A stretch of 64,000 bases of DNA, from contig NZ_JBIRXP010000005.1 of assembly GCF_044389085.1 (NCBI RefSeq), forward strand, positions 62,001 through 126,000, given 5' to 3'. Source of the DNA: Isoptericola sp044389085 (GTDB lineage: Bacteria > Actinomycetota > Actinomycetes > Actinomycetales > Cellulomonadaceae). Of the stretch, positions 1 through 8,197 are shown in pieces; position 1 is the first letter of the stretch, and every line of letters starts with the position of its first letter. The position numbers and the translations under genes are program-made. The notes beneath the pieces were generated by a model, which had not been told where the DNA came from, ran no database searches, and worked only from the letters and a program-made list of their open reading frames with translations.

Positions 1-275
1 CCCCGCAGGACGTCCTCGATCTCCTCGGCGTGGTCCTCGGCCGCCTTCTTGCCGACCTCGGGGTCGGCGCCGGCGCCCAGGCCACGGGTGAGCTCACGGC
101 CGACGTCGAGCTTGACGTCGGCGTCCGACATCAGCAGCGCCTGCGCGTCGGTGTTGATGGCGATGAACTCGACACCCTTGAGCCCGACCTCGATCATGCG
201 GTTCACGGCGTTCACGCCGCCACCGCCGATACCGACCACCTTGATCACTGCCAGGTAGTTCTGCGGAGTTGCCAC
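1..275 (-). CDS. ftsZ: Cell division GTPase FtsZ, N-terminal part (cut by window edge)
   Basis: FtsZ is the tubulin-like GTPase that polymerises into the Z ring at midcell. Only the first 91 codons are present; the gene runs off the left edge. The N-terminus reads VATPQNYLAVIKVVGIGGGG, then VNAVNRMIE, then EFIAINTDAQAL, the classic start of FtsZ with the glycine-rich first nucleotide-binding loop. The start is GTG at 275, preceded by a GAGAGG ribosome site. It is the last gene of the dcw cluster and is separated from ftsQ by 233 bp, so it probably has its own promoter as well as read-through. Identity is certain; the C-terminal GTPase and tail regions cannot be judged. Confidence 0.97.
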   Translation of the reverse strand, partial: MATPQNYLAVIKVVGIGGGGVNAVNRMIEVGLKGVEFIAINTDAQALLMSDADVKLDVGRELTRGLGAGADPEVGKKAAEDHAEEIEDVLR

Positions 276-340
276 GTCGTTGCCTCTCGGGTCGTTCCTT
301 GTCCCGACGTCCGGTCCTCGCTCCCCCGTCGCCCCGGCCC

Positions 341-385
341 CTGAGGGCTAACCTTAAGGTTCGAGTTGAGGGTTAGAGTTATGTC
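341..385 (-). promoter_or_regulatory. AT-rich palindromic element upstream of ftsZ, probable promoter/leader
   Basis: This is a strikingly AT-rich island in the 233-bp ftsQ-ftsZ gap. It holds a perfect 12-bp palindrome AACCTTAAGGTT (350-361) and inverted arms CTAACC (348-353) and GGTTAG (371-376). On the minus strand CATAAC (378-383) could serve as a -10 box. Similar AT-rich inverted repeats before ftsZ are recalled from other actinobacteria. The exact function (promoter, operator or mRNA leader) is inference. Confidence 0.45.
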
Positions 386-508
386 AGGTTGCTGCTGCGA
401 TCGACGGTAGGCGGCGCGGCGGGCGCAAGGACGGACGTGCTCCGGCGTGTCGCGCGCGCCCGGTGCTTGCCTCGCCCGCCCGCGCGTGCCGCGCCGCCCT
501 CAAGCACC

Positions 509-1519
509 TCATCGGGTCACCGGGAGCTCGGGCGACGACACGTCGATCGTGCGCGCTCCGTCGGCGAGCTTGCGCAGCGTGCGCACCGTCTCGACCTTGA
601 GCGGCAGGTCGGAGCTGCCGCCCCACCGGACGGTCGTGCCGTCCTCCAGGACCGTCTCGACCGCGTCCTGCGTGTCGGCGCTCACGTGCTCCACCTGACC
701 GGAGAGCTTGGCCGGCAGGGCCGCCAGCACGTGGAGCGCCGCCTGCAGCGCCAGCGCGTCGTCCAGCGGCACGTCCACCTGCGGCAGCCCCTTCGGCGCC
801 GAGTCGCGCGTCGCCACGCGCACGCCGGACGGGTCGAGCAGCGCGAGCCGGTCGCCGTCCGGCACGGCCGCGACCGGGACGCGCGGGGTGAGCTCGACCG
901 TCAGCCCGTGGGGCCAGGCGCGCGCGATCCGCACGTCCTTCACCCCGCGCAGCCCGAGCATCTGCTCCCGCATCGCCACGGTGTCCAGGCGCGGCAGCGG
1001 GGTGCCGTCCGGCGCCTGGGCGATCTCCCGCACCGCGGCCTCGTCCACGTACCGCCCCGCGCCGGAGACCGTGACGTCCGCCTTCTCCAGCGCGAGCACC
1101 GGCGACCAGAGCGCCACCCACGCGAGGCCCCCGACCAGCGCCAACGAGAGGACCCACGCGAGCACGCGCCGCCACGTCCGGTGCCGGCGCATCGCCGTGC
1201 GCTCGGCGAGCCGGTCCGCCATCGCCGTCGACACCCGGGGCGGGACCACCTGCCCGGCCGGGACCACCGCCGTCGCGGCGGTGCGAGGCCGCCGCGCCGG
1301 GGGTGCGCCCTTCGCGGCCGGGGTCTGCTTCGATGCCGATGCCGCGACCGGCTTCGAGGCCGGCTTCGACGCCGGGGTCGGAACCGTCCTCGTCGCGCCC
1401 GTCCTCGTCCCCGGGCCGCTCCCCCGGGCGCCACGTGCGCCGGCCCCGGACCGGTCGGGCGTCGTCGGGCCCGACGACGTGCGGGGGGCCGGGCGCGGGC
1501 GGGCTGGCGGTCGCATCAC
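509..1519 (-). CDS. ftsQ: Divisome protein FtsQ
   Basis: FtsQ is a bitopic membrane protein that links early and late divisome components and binds FtsB/FtsL outside the membrane. The 336-residue product has a cytoplasmic N-terminus of about 115 residues rich in Pro, Ala, Arg and Lys, one membrane segment at about 119-138, and a POTRA domain at about 144-213 (starting LALEKADVTVSG), then the beta domain. The GTG at 1519 overlaps the murC stop as GTGA; an ATG immediately after, at 1516, also fits as TGATG. The gene lies between murC and ftsZ as in other actinobacteria. The long basic tail is common in this group and is the only unusual trait. Confidence 0.93.
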   Translation of the reverse strand: MMRPPARPRPAPRTSSGPTTPDRSGAGARGARGSGPGTRTGATRTVPTPASKPASKPVAASASKQTPAAKGAPPARRPRTAATAVVPAGQVVPPRVSTAMADRLAERTAMRRHRTWRRVLAWVLSLALVGGLAWVALWSPVLALEKADVTVSGAGRYVDEAAVREIAQAPDGTPLPRLDTVAMREQMLGLRGVKDVRIARAWPHGLTVELTPRVPVAAVPDGDRLALLDPSGVRVATRDSAPKGLPQVDVPLDDALALQAALHVLAALPAKLSGQVEHVSADTQDAVETVLEDGTTVRWGGSSDLPLKVETVRTLRKLADGARTIDVSSPELPVTR

Positions 1520-3039
1520 CCCATGGTCTCGTCGGGTGCCGCGACCCCGGGCGACGCCACGCCGGGCGTGCGCGCGGCGAGGTCGGCCAGGACCACCGGG
1601 CCGAGCTCGGTCACGTCGCCCGCGCCCACGGTGAGCACCAGGTCGCCCGGCCGGGCCAGCGCGGCCGCCGCGTGGGCGGCCTCGAGCCGGTCCTCGACGG
1701 CGCGGACCCCGCCGCCGGACGTGGTCCGCTCCAGCAGGTCGGTGATCGTGCGCGGGCCCACCGCCGGGTCGACGTCCTCCCGCGCCCGGTACACGCCCGT
1801 GACGACCACCTCGTCCGCGAGCGCCAGCGCCGCGGCGAACCGCCCCGCGAAGATCCGCGTGCGCGAGTACAGGTGCGGCTGGAAGAGCACGACGATGCGG
1901 CCGTCACCCGCGACCGGCCGCGCCGCCCGCAGCAGCGCCTCCACCTCGGTCGGGTGGTGGTCGTAGCTGTCGAACACCCGGACGCCGTCGGCCTCGCCCT
2001 TGGGCTCGAAGCGCCGACCCGTCCCGACGAACGTGCCCGCGCCACGGACGGCCGCACCGGGCTCGACGCCGAGCAGCGTCGCGGTCACGACGGCCGCGGT
2101 CGCGTTGAGCGCGTTGTGCGCGCCGGGGACCGCGAGGCGCAGCGCGCGCGGCTCGTCGCCGAGCGGGCCCCCGGAGACGACGGCCTCCACCGTTCCAGGT
2201 CCGACGACGACGTCGCGCACCCGCACGTCGGCCGCCGCGGCCTCGCCGTACGTCACCACGGCCCGGCCCGCGGCCCGGTGCGCCTGCGCGAGCGCCGCCG
2301 ACCCGGCGTCGTCCGCGCAGGCGACGAGCGTGCCGCCCTCGGCGATGCGGCCGGCGAACTCCTCGAACGCCCGCTCGAAGGCCTCCTGCGAGCCGTAGTG
2401 GTCGAGGTGGTCCGGCTCGACGTTGGTCACGACCGCCACCGTCGGGGCGTAGTTGAGGAACGAGCCGTCCGACTCATCCGCCTCGGCCACGAGCACGTCG
2501 GACGCACCGAGGTGGCCGCCGGGCACCGCGCTCTCGCGGCCCTCCGCGTCCCGGACCCGCACGGTGCCCCCGATCGCGAACGACGCGTCGACGCCGCAGG
2601 CGCGCAGCACGGTCGCGACCATCGCCGAGGTCGTGGTCTTGCCGTGCGCACCGGCGACCGCCACCGCGCGGCGGCCCAGCATGAGGGACGCGAGCGCCTG
2701 GGAGCGGTGGAGCACCCGGATCCCGACGGCGCGGGCGGCGGCCAGCTCGGGGTTCGTCTCCCGCACCGCGGAGGACACGACGACCGTGTCGACCAGCGGG
2801 TCGCCGTCCGGCCCGACGACGTGCGCCGCGTCGTGCCCGACCCAGACCCGCACGCCGTCGGCCCGCAGCGCCTCGAGGGCGGGGCCGCCCGCCGCGTCGG
2901 AGCCCTGGACGTCGGCCCCGCGGGCCGCCAGCAGCCGTGCGACGACGGAGACGCCCGCGCCGCCGACGCCCACCAGGTGCACGCGCCCGAGGTCGTCGAC
3001 GGGCAGCGCCGCGGGCCGCGCCGACGGGGAGGCGCTCAT
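1516..3039 (-). CDS. murC: UDP-N-acetylmuramate--L-alanine ligase MurC
   Basis: MurC is the cytoplasmic ATP-dependent ligase that adds L-Ala to UDP-MurNAc, the first step of stem-peptide assembly. The 507-residue length fits the family. The N-terminal domain opens with HLVGVGGAGVS (about 21-31), the ATP loop GAHGKTTTS is at about 130-138, and the central motif NVEPDHLDHYG follows. The ATG at 3039 overlaps the murG stop by 4 nt (ATGA), and its own stop overlaps ftsQ, so translation of murG, murC and ftsQ is probably coupled. Confidence 0.97.
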   Translation of the reverse strand: MSASPSARPAALPVDDLGRVHLVGVGGAGVSVVARLLAARGADVQGSDAAGGPALEALRADGVRVWVGHDAAHVVGPDGDPLVDTVVVSSAVRETNPELAAARAVGIRVLHRSQALASLMLGRRAVAVAGAHGKTTTSAMVATVLRACGVDASFAIGGTVRVRDAEGRESAVPGGHLGASDVLVAEADESDGSFLNYAPTVAVVTNVEPDHLDHYGSQEAFERAFEEFAGRIAEGGTLVACADDAGSAALAQAHRAAGRAVVTYGEAAAADVRVRDVVVGPGTVEAVVSGGPLGDEPRALRLAVPGAHNALNATAAVVTATLLGVEPGAAVRGAGTFVGTGRRFEPKGEADGVRVFDSYDHHPTEVEALLRAARPVAGDGRIVVLFQPHLYSRTRIFAGRFAAALALADEVVVTGVYRAREDVDPAVGPRTITDLLERTTSGGGVRAVEDRLEAAHAAAALARPGDLVLTVGAGDVTELGPVVLADLAARTPGVASPGVAAPDETMG

Positions 3040-4217
3040 GCCTGCCGCCCCGCGTCCGAGCCCGCCCCGCGGGTCCCCTGCGCGACCGCCTCGGCGACGA
3101 GGTCGGCCACCCGTGCCGCGCCGTCGCGCACCCCCGTCGCCCGGGCGGCGGACGCCATCCGGCCGAGGCGCGGCCTGTCGGCGAGCAGCGCCGGCACGTG
3201 CTCGGCCACCCAGGCGGGCGTGAGGTCGGCGTCGTCGACGAGCAGGCCACCGCCCGCCTCGACCAGCGGCGCGGCGTTGAGCCGCTGCTCGCCGTTGCCG
3301 ATGGGCAGCGGCACGTAGACCGCGGGCACCCCGAGGGCGGCGAGCTCGCAGACCGTGCCCGCGCCCGAGCGGGCGACCACGAGGTCCGCGACGGCGAGGG
3401 CGAGCTGCATCTCGGACAGGTACTCGCGCACCTGGTAGCGCGCGGCCTCGTGCCCGCCCGCCGCCGTGGCGGCGTCGACGGCGGCCCGCACCGGGCCGTC
3501 CTTCCCCTTGCCGGTGAGGTGCAACACCTGGACCCCGGCGCGCAGCAGCGCCTCCACCGAGCCGGCCAGCGCGGCGTTCACCGACGCGGCGCCCGAGGAG
3601 CCGCCCGTGACGACGAGCGTCGGCAGCCCCGCGTCCAGCCCGAGGGCGTCGGCGGCCTGAACGCGCGCGGCGAGGGCGTCGGCCTCGCGGGCCGAGACGA
3701 GCTCCGCGATCTCGGCGCGCAGCGGCAGCCCCACCACCTGGGCGCCCGGCAGCGGCGTGCCGGGGAACGTCGCCCCGACGCGGGCGGCCCAGCGGGCGCC
3801 GAGCTTGTTGGCCAGGCCGGCGCGGGCGTTCTGCTCGTGGATCACCACGGGGACGCCCTTGCGCCGGGCGGCGAGGTAGGCCGGGGTCGAGACGTACCCG
3901 CCGAAGCCGACGACCGCCTGCGCCCCGATCTCGTCGATCGCCGCCTCGGCCGCCTTCACCGCCGAGCTCAGCCGACCGGGCAGGCGCAGCAGGTCGACGC
4001 TGGGGCGCCGCGGCAGCGGCACGCGCGGGATCGGCCAGAGCCGGTAGCCGCGCTCCGGGACGAGGTCGGCCTCCAGCCCCGACGTGGTGCCGAGGGCGAG
4101 GATCCTGGCCTCCGGCTCGCGGGCGCGGAGCTCGTCCGCGACGGCGAGCAGGGGGTTGACGTGGCCGGCGGTGCCGCCTCCGGCGAGGACGACGGACGTG
4201 ACTGCAGAGCTCTTCAC
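3036..4217 (-). CDS. murG: Lipid II-forming GlcNAc transferase MurG
   Basis: MurG transfers GlcNAc from UDP-GlcNAc to lipid I at the inner face of the membrane, giving lipid II. The product has about 393 residues with the glycine-rich GGGTAGHVNP at the N-terminus, VIHEQNARAGLANK in the first Rossmann domain, and VVTGGSSGAASVN in the second, all diagnostic of this GT28 family. The start chosen is GTG at 4217, just before KSSAVTSVVLAGGG; longer readings would add an Arg/Gly-rich tail overlapping ftsW. The ribosome site is weak, so coupling to ftsW (stop 10 nt upstream) is likely. The stop overlaps murC. Confidence 0.95.
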   Translation of the reverse strand: MKSSAVTSVVLAGGGTAGHVNPLLAVADELRAREPEARILALGTTSGLEADLVPERGYRLWPIPRVPLPRRPSVDLLRLPGRLSSAVKAAEAAIDEIGAQAVVGFGGYVSTPAYLAARRKGVPVVIHEQNARAGLANKLGARWAARVGATFPGTPLPGAQVVGLPLRAEIAELVSAREADALAARVQAADALGLDAGLPTLVVTGGSSGAASVNAALAGSVEALLRAGVQVLHLTGKGKDGPVRAAVDAATAAGGHEAARYQVREYLSEMQLALAVADLVVARSGAGTVCELAALGVPAVYVPLPIGNGEQRLNAAPLVEAGGGLLVDDADLTPAWVAEHVPALLADRPRLGRMASAARATGVRDGAARVADLVAEAVAQGTRGAGSDAGRQA

Positions 4218-4227
4218 AGGCAGGACC

Positions 4228-5598
4228 CTATCGGCCGCCGTCGCCCCCGCGGCGCCGTCCCGTCCCCCCGGTGGCACCCTGCCGGCCGCGCCGCGAGAGG
4301 ACCGCGACCGACCGCTTGACGACGCTCCGGCGCGCTGCGAGGGCCTCCGCGGCACCCGGCTCGCTGCGCGCGAAGCTGATCACCACGCCCAGCGCCACCA
4401 TCGTCGTGACGAGGGCCGACCCGCCCGCCGAAACCAGCGGCAGCGGGACACCGATCACCGGCAGGACGCCGATCACCACGCCGATGTTCACGAACGCCTG
4501 GCCCACGACCCAGCAGCCGATCGCGGCCGTGGTGATCTTCACGAACGGGTCCGGGTGGCGGCGGACCACCCGCGCCATCGCGACCCCGAGGACGACGAAC
4601 AGCGCGAGCACCAGCAGGGTGCCGAGCAGGCCGAGCTCCTCGCCGATCACGGAGTAGATGAAGTCGTTGTGCGCCTCCGGCAGGTACTTCCACTTCTCGC
4701 GGCTGGCGCCCAGCCCCACGCCGAACAGACCGCCGGTACCGAGCCCGTACAGCCCGTGGATCGACTGGTAGCACTCGCTCGCCTCGTCGCAGGTGGACCC
4801 GTAGGTCGCGAGGATGCGGGTGAGCCGGTCGGAGCTGCCCTGGTTGACGATGAACGTCCACCCGACGAACAACGCCGCGCCGACCGCACCGACCCCCAGC
4901 ATGGCGGCGGGTGCGCCCGAGACCCAGTAGGCGCCCAGGCCGAGCACGGCGAGGATCAGCGCCGTCCCCAGGTCGTGCCCGGCCATGACGAGGCCGAGGA
5001 CCGCGCCGAGGCCCAGCGCCCCCGGCACGAGAGCCTGGCCCCAGCTGCCCAGCAGGTGCTGCTTGCGACCGAGCACCGCGCCCAGCCAGATCGCGAGCGC
5101 GAGCTTGGCCAGCTCCGACGGCTGGAACTGGATCGGCCCCAGGACCAGCCAGTTCCGGTTGCCGTTGACGAGCTTGCCGACGAACGGCACGGCCACCAGC
5201 AGCCCGAGGGCGACGATCATCGCCGGCCACGCCAGCCGCTTGTACCAGCGCACGGGCAGGCGCGCGGCGACCAGCATGAGGGGCAGGCCGATGAGGGCGA
5301 ACCGCGCCTGCACCAGGAAGGCGGCGAACGGCGAGTCCCCCGCGGCGATGGACGTCACCGTCGAGCTGGACAGCACCATGACGAGGCCGATGACCAGCAG
5401 CAGCCCGGTGGCCCCGACCAGCAGGTAGTAGCTCGTGACGGTGCTGTTCCACTGGCCGAGCCAGGGCCGCTCGGCCCGCTTCGACGACGGTCGCGTCGGT
5501 GCCTTCGACGTCTTCGCGCCCCGGCCCTTCGCCGTCGCGGCGCCCGCCGGCCGGCCGGCGGCGCGTGGCCCGCGTCGGGTGCCCGTCGTGACCGCCAT
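4228..5598 (-). CDS. ftsW: Septal peptidoglycan glycosyltransferase FtsW
   Basis: FtsW is the SEDS-family polymerase that, with FtsI, builds septal glycan from lipid II. The 456-residue protein has a basic cytoplasmic tail of about 55 residues, then about ten membrane spans starting at TSYYLLVGATGLLLVIGLV. Family landmarks include NWLVLGPIQFQPSELAKLA, the glycine-rich loop GLYGLGTGGLFGVGLG, EAHNDFIYSVIGEELG, and VGVLPVIGVPLPLVSAGGS-like text near the C-terminus. The ATG at 5598 follows GAGGGG at ideal spacing. It sits between murD (38-nt gap) and murG, its usual place in actinobacteria. Confidence 0.96.
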   Translation of the reverse strand: MAVTTGTRRGPRAAGRPAGAATAKGRGAKTSKAPTRPSSKRAERPWLGQWNSTVTSYYLLVGATGLLLVIGLVMVLSSSTVTSIAAGDSPFAAFLVQARFALIGLPLMLVAARLPVRWYKRLAWPAMIVALGLLVAVPFVGKLVNGNRNWLVLGPIQFQPSELAKLALAIWLGAVLGRKQHLLGSWGQALVPGALGLGAVLGLVMAGHDLGTALILAVLGLGAYWVSGAPAAMLGVGAVGAALFVGWTFIVNQGSSDRLTRILATYGSTCDEASECYQSIHGLYGLGTGGLFGVGLGASREKWKYLPEAHNDFIYSVIGEELGLLGTLLVLALFVVLGVAMARVVRRHPDPFVKITTAAIGCWVVGQAFVNIGVVIGVLPVIGVPLPLVSAGGSALVTTMVALGVVISFARSEPGAAEALAARRSVVKRSVAVLSRRGRQGATGGTGRRRGGDGGR

Positions 5599-5636
5599 CC
5601 GACACCCCTCGTTCGTCCTCGCGGCGCCGCGGGCGC

Positions 5637-7118
5637 CTACAGCTCCGCCACGGCCGTGGCGAACGCCTCCCCCCGCTGGGCGTAGGAGGCGAACTGGTCC
5701 ATCGACGCCCCCGCGGGTGCCAGCAGCACGGTGTCCCCGGGGCGAGCCAGGTCCCGTGCCGCGGCGACCGCGCGCCGCATCACGGACCCAGTGTCGCCGG
5801 GATCGACCACGACCACGGGGATCTCGGGCGCGTGTCGGGCCAGCGCCCCGCGGATCGGCTCCGGGTCGACGCCGATGAGCACGGCCGCGTGCAGGCGGTC
5901 CGCGCGGTCGGCGACGAGCGCGTCGAACGACGCCCCCTTGGCGAGCCCGCCGGCCACCCACACGACGGTGCCGGGCGCGTAGGCCGCGAGCGAGGCCGCG
6001 GCCGCGTGCGCGTTGGTGGCCTTGGAGTCGTCCACCCACGCGACGCCGTCGAGCTCGCGCACGCGGGCGATGCGGTGCGCACCGGGCCGGAACGCGCGCA
6101 GCCCGTCGCGCACGGCGGTCGCAGGCACGCCGTGCGCGCGGGCGAGCGCGGCCGCCGCCAGCGCGTTCGCGACCACGTGCGGCGGCACGCCCGGCGCACC
6201 GTCGCCGCCCCCGGGCGCGAGGTGCGCCAGGTCGGCGAGCGTGCCCAGCTCGGCGGCCGTGCGCTGCCGGTCCCGCGCGCCGGCCTCGGCGTGGAACGCG
6301 CGGTCGACGAGGACGCCATCGACCACGCCCAGCTGCCCGGGTCCCGGCGCGCCGAGGGTGAACCCGACGGCGACGGCCCCCTCGGTCACGTCGGCGTCGC
6401 GCACGAGCTGCTCGGTGCGCGCGTCCGCCGCGTTGTACACGCACGCCACCTGCGCCCGCGCGTAGATCCGGCCCTTGTCCCCGGCGTACGCCTCGAGGGA
6501 GCCGTGCCAGTCCAGGTGGTCGGCGGCCACGTTGAGCACGGCCGCCGCCTCGAAGGACGTCGTGAGCGTGTGGTGCAGCTGGAAGCTGGACAGCTCCACC
6601 GCGAGGACGTCCAGCGACGGGTCCTGGGCGGCCTCCACGACCGGCGTCCCGACGTTCCCGACCGCGGCGGCGCGCAGCCCGGCCGCGGTGAGGATCGACG
6701 CGAGCATCTCGACCGTCGTCGTCTTGCCGTTGGTGCCGGTGACCGCGAGCCACGGGGCGGGACCGCGCGCGCCGTCCGGTCCGGAGGTCCGGTCGACCCG
6801 GAGCCGCCAGGCCAGCTCGATCTCGCTCCACACGGGGACGCCCGCGGCACGGGCCGCCGCCAGCAGCGGTGTGCTCGGCGCCCACCCCGGGGAGGCCACC
6901 ACGAGGTCCGCGTCGGCGACGACGCGCTGCGCGACCGCCGGGTCGTCGGCGTCGCGCACGTCGGCGTCGTGCGCGCGGCCGTCGACCGTGACCACCGAGG
7001 TCGGCCGACCGGCCTCGCGACCCGCCAGCGCTGCGACGACCGCGCGCCCGGTCACGCCGAGCCCGGCCACGACGACGCGGGCGCCGTCGGGCAGCGCCCG
7101 GGCGGCGGGCTCGGTCAC
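5637..7118 (-). CDS. murD: UDP-MurNAc-L-Ala--D-Glu ligase MurD
   Basis: MurD adds D-Glu to UDP-MurNAc-L-Ala in the cytoplasm. The 493-residue product has a UDP-binding N-terminus (ARVVVAGLGVTGRAVV), the ATP loop WLAVTGTNGKTTTVEM, and the Mur-ligase motif NVAADHLDWHGSLEAY. The start is GTG at 7118, overlapping the mraY stop as GTGA; a much longer open reading extends upstream but runs antisense-like through mraY and is not coding. It belongs to the murE-murF-mraY-murD coupled block. Confidence 0.96.
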   Translation of the reverse strand: MTEPAARALPDGARVVVAGLGVTGRAVVAALAGREAGRPTSVVTVDGRAHDADVRDADDPAVAQRVVADADLVVASPGWAPSTPLLAAARAAGVPVWSEIELAWRLRVDRTSGPDGARGPAPWLAVTGTNGKTTTVEMLASILTAAGLRAAAVGNVGTPVVEAAQDPSLDVLAVELSSFQLHHTLTTSFEAAAVLNVAADHLDWHGSLEAYAGDKGRIYARAQVACVYNAADARTEQLVRDADVTEGAVAVGFTLGAPGPGQLGVVDGVLVDRAFHAEAGARDRQRTAAELGTLADLAHLAPGGGDGAPGVPPHVVANALAAAALARAHGVPATAVRDGLRAFRPGAHRIARVRELDGVAWVDDSKATNAHAAAASLAAYAPGTVVWVAGGLAKGASFDALVADRADRLHAAVLIGVDPEPIRGALARHAPEIPVVVVDPGDTGSVMRRAVAAARDLARPGDTVLLAPAGASMDQFASYAQRGEAFATAVAEL

Positions 7119-8197
7119 GTGGCCACCCACTCGGCGTAGAAGACCCCCATGCCGAGGGCCGCGAACAGGCCGGCGATGAGCCAGAACCGGATGACGATCG
7201 TGACCTCGCCCCACCCCGACAGCTCGAAGTGGTGGTGCAGCGGCGCCATCTTGAACACACGCTTGCCCGTCAGTTTGAAGAAGCCGATCTGGATCACGTC
7301 CGACATGACGATGACGACGAAGAGGCCGCCGATGATCGCGGCGAGGATCTCGGTGCGCGACAGGATCGAGATGCCGGCCAGGGCGCCGCCGAGGGCGAGG
7401 GAGCCGGTGTCGCCCATGAAGATCTTCGCGGGGCTGGCGTTCCACCACAGGAAACCGATGCACGCGCCCGCGATGGCGGCGGCGACGATCGCGAGGTCCT
7501 GCGGGTCGCGCACCTCGTAGCAGCGCGGCCCGGCGGCGGCGAGGCGCTGGCACGACTGGTTGAGCTGCCAGATGCAGACGAGGACGTATGCGCCGAACAC
7601 GATGATCGAGACGCCGGTCGCGAGCCCGTCGAGGCCGTCCGTGAGGTTCACGGCGTTCGACCAGGCGGTGATGAGGAAGTTCGCCCAGATCACGAAGAGG
7701 ATGAGGCCGACCGTGACCCCGGCGAACGCCAGGTCGAGGTTGGTGTCGCGCAGGAAGGAGATCCGCGTCGACGCGGGCGTCCGCGCGTTGGCGTTGGGGA
7801 ACTGCAGCGCGAGCACAGCGAAGCTGATCCCCACGAAGCCCTGGCCGATGATCTTCGCCTTCGGCGTGAGCCCCAGGGACCGCTGCTTGCGGATCTTCGT
7901 GAAGTCGTCGAGGAAGCCGACCAGCCCGAGGCCCGTCATGAGGTAGAGGCACAGCAGGGCCGACGCGCTCGGCGGCCGGCCGGCGATCAGCATCGACACC
8001 GCGACGCCCACCAGGGCCGCCGCGATGATGACGACGCCACCCATGGTCGGCGTGCCGCGCTTCGTGAAGTGCGCCGTCGGCCCGTCCTGGCGCACGAACT
8101 GGCCGTAGTTGCGGTGGATGAGGAACCGGATGAACAGCGGCGTCCCGAAGAGCGCGACGAGGCCGGACACCCCGGCCGAGACCAGGATCGCGATCAC
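7115..8197 (-). CDS. mraY: Phospho-MurNAc-pentapeptide transferase MraY
   Basis: MraY transfers phospho-MurNAc-pentapeptide to undecaprenyl phosphate, making lipid I in the membrane. The 360-residue product is strongly hydrophobic with about ten spans. Diagnostic motifs are DGPTAHFTKRGTPTMGG, the aspartate motif LTDGLDGLATG, FMGDTGSLALGG and the histidine motif APLHHHFELSGW. The start is GTG at 8197, overlapping the murF stop (GTGA); VIAILVSAGVSG is the expected beginning of the family. The stop overlaps murD. Confidence 0.97.
   Translation of the reverse strand: MIAILVSAGVSGLVALFGTPLFIRFLIHRNYGQFVRQDGPTAHFTKRGTPTMGGVVIIAAALVGVAVSMLIAGRPPSASALLCLYLMTGLGLVGFLDDFTKIRKQRSLGLTPKAKIIGQGFVGISFAVLALQFPNANARTPASTRISFLRDTNLDLAFAGVTVGLILFVIWANFLITAWSNAVNLTDGLDGLATGVSIIVFGAYVLVCIWQLNQSCQRLAAAGPRCYEVRDPQDLAIVAAAIAGACIGFLWWNASPAKIFMGDTGSLALGGALAGISILSRTEILAAIIGGLFVVIVMSDVIQIGFFKLTGKRVFKMAPLHHHFELSGWGEVTIVIRFWLIAGLFAALGMGVFYAEWVAT

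Noticed and set aside
5599..7260. A continuous reading that joins ftsW to sequence overlapping murD (1010 codons)
   Set aside because: The part before the ftsW ATG at 5598 is arginine-rich and antagonistic to the clear murD frame. ftsW has its own good ribosome site, so no fusion is supported.
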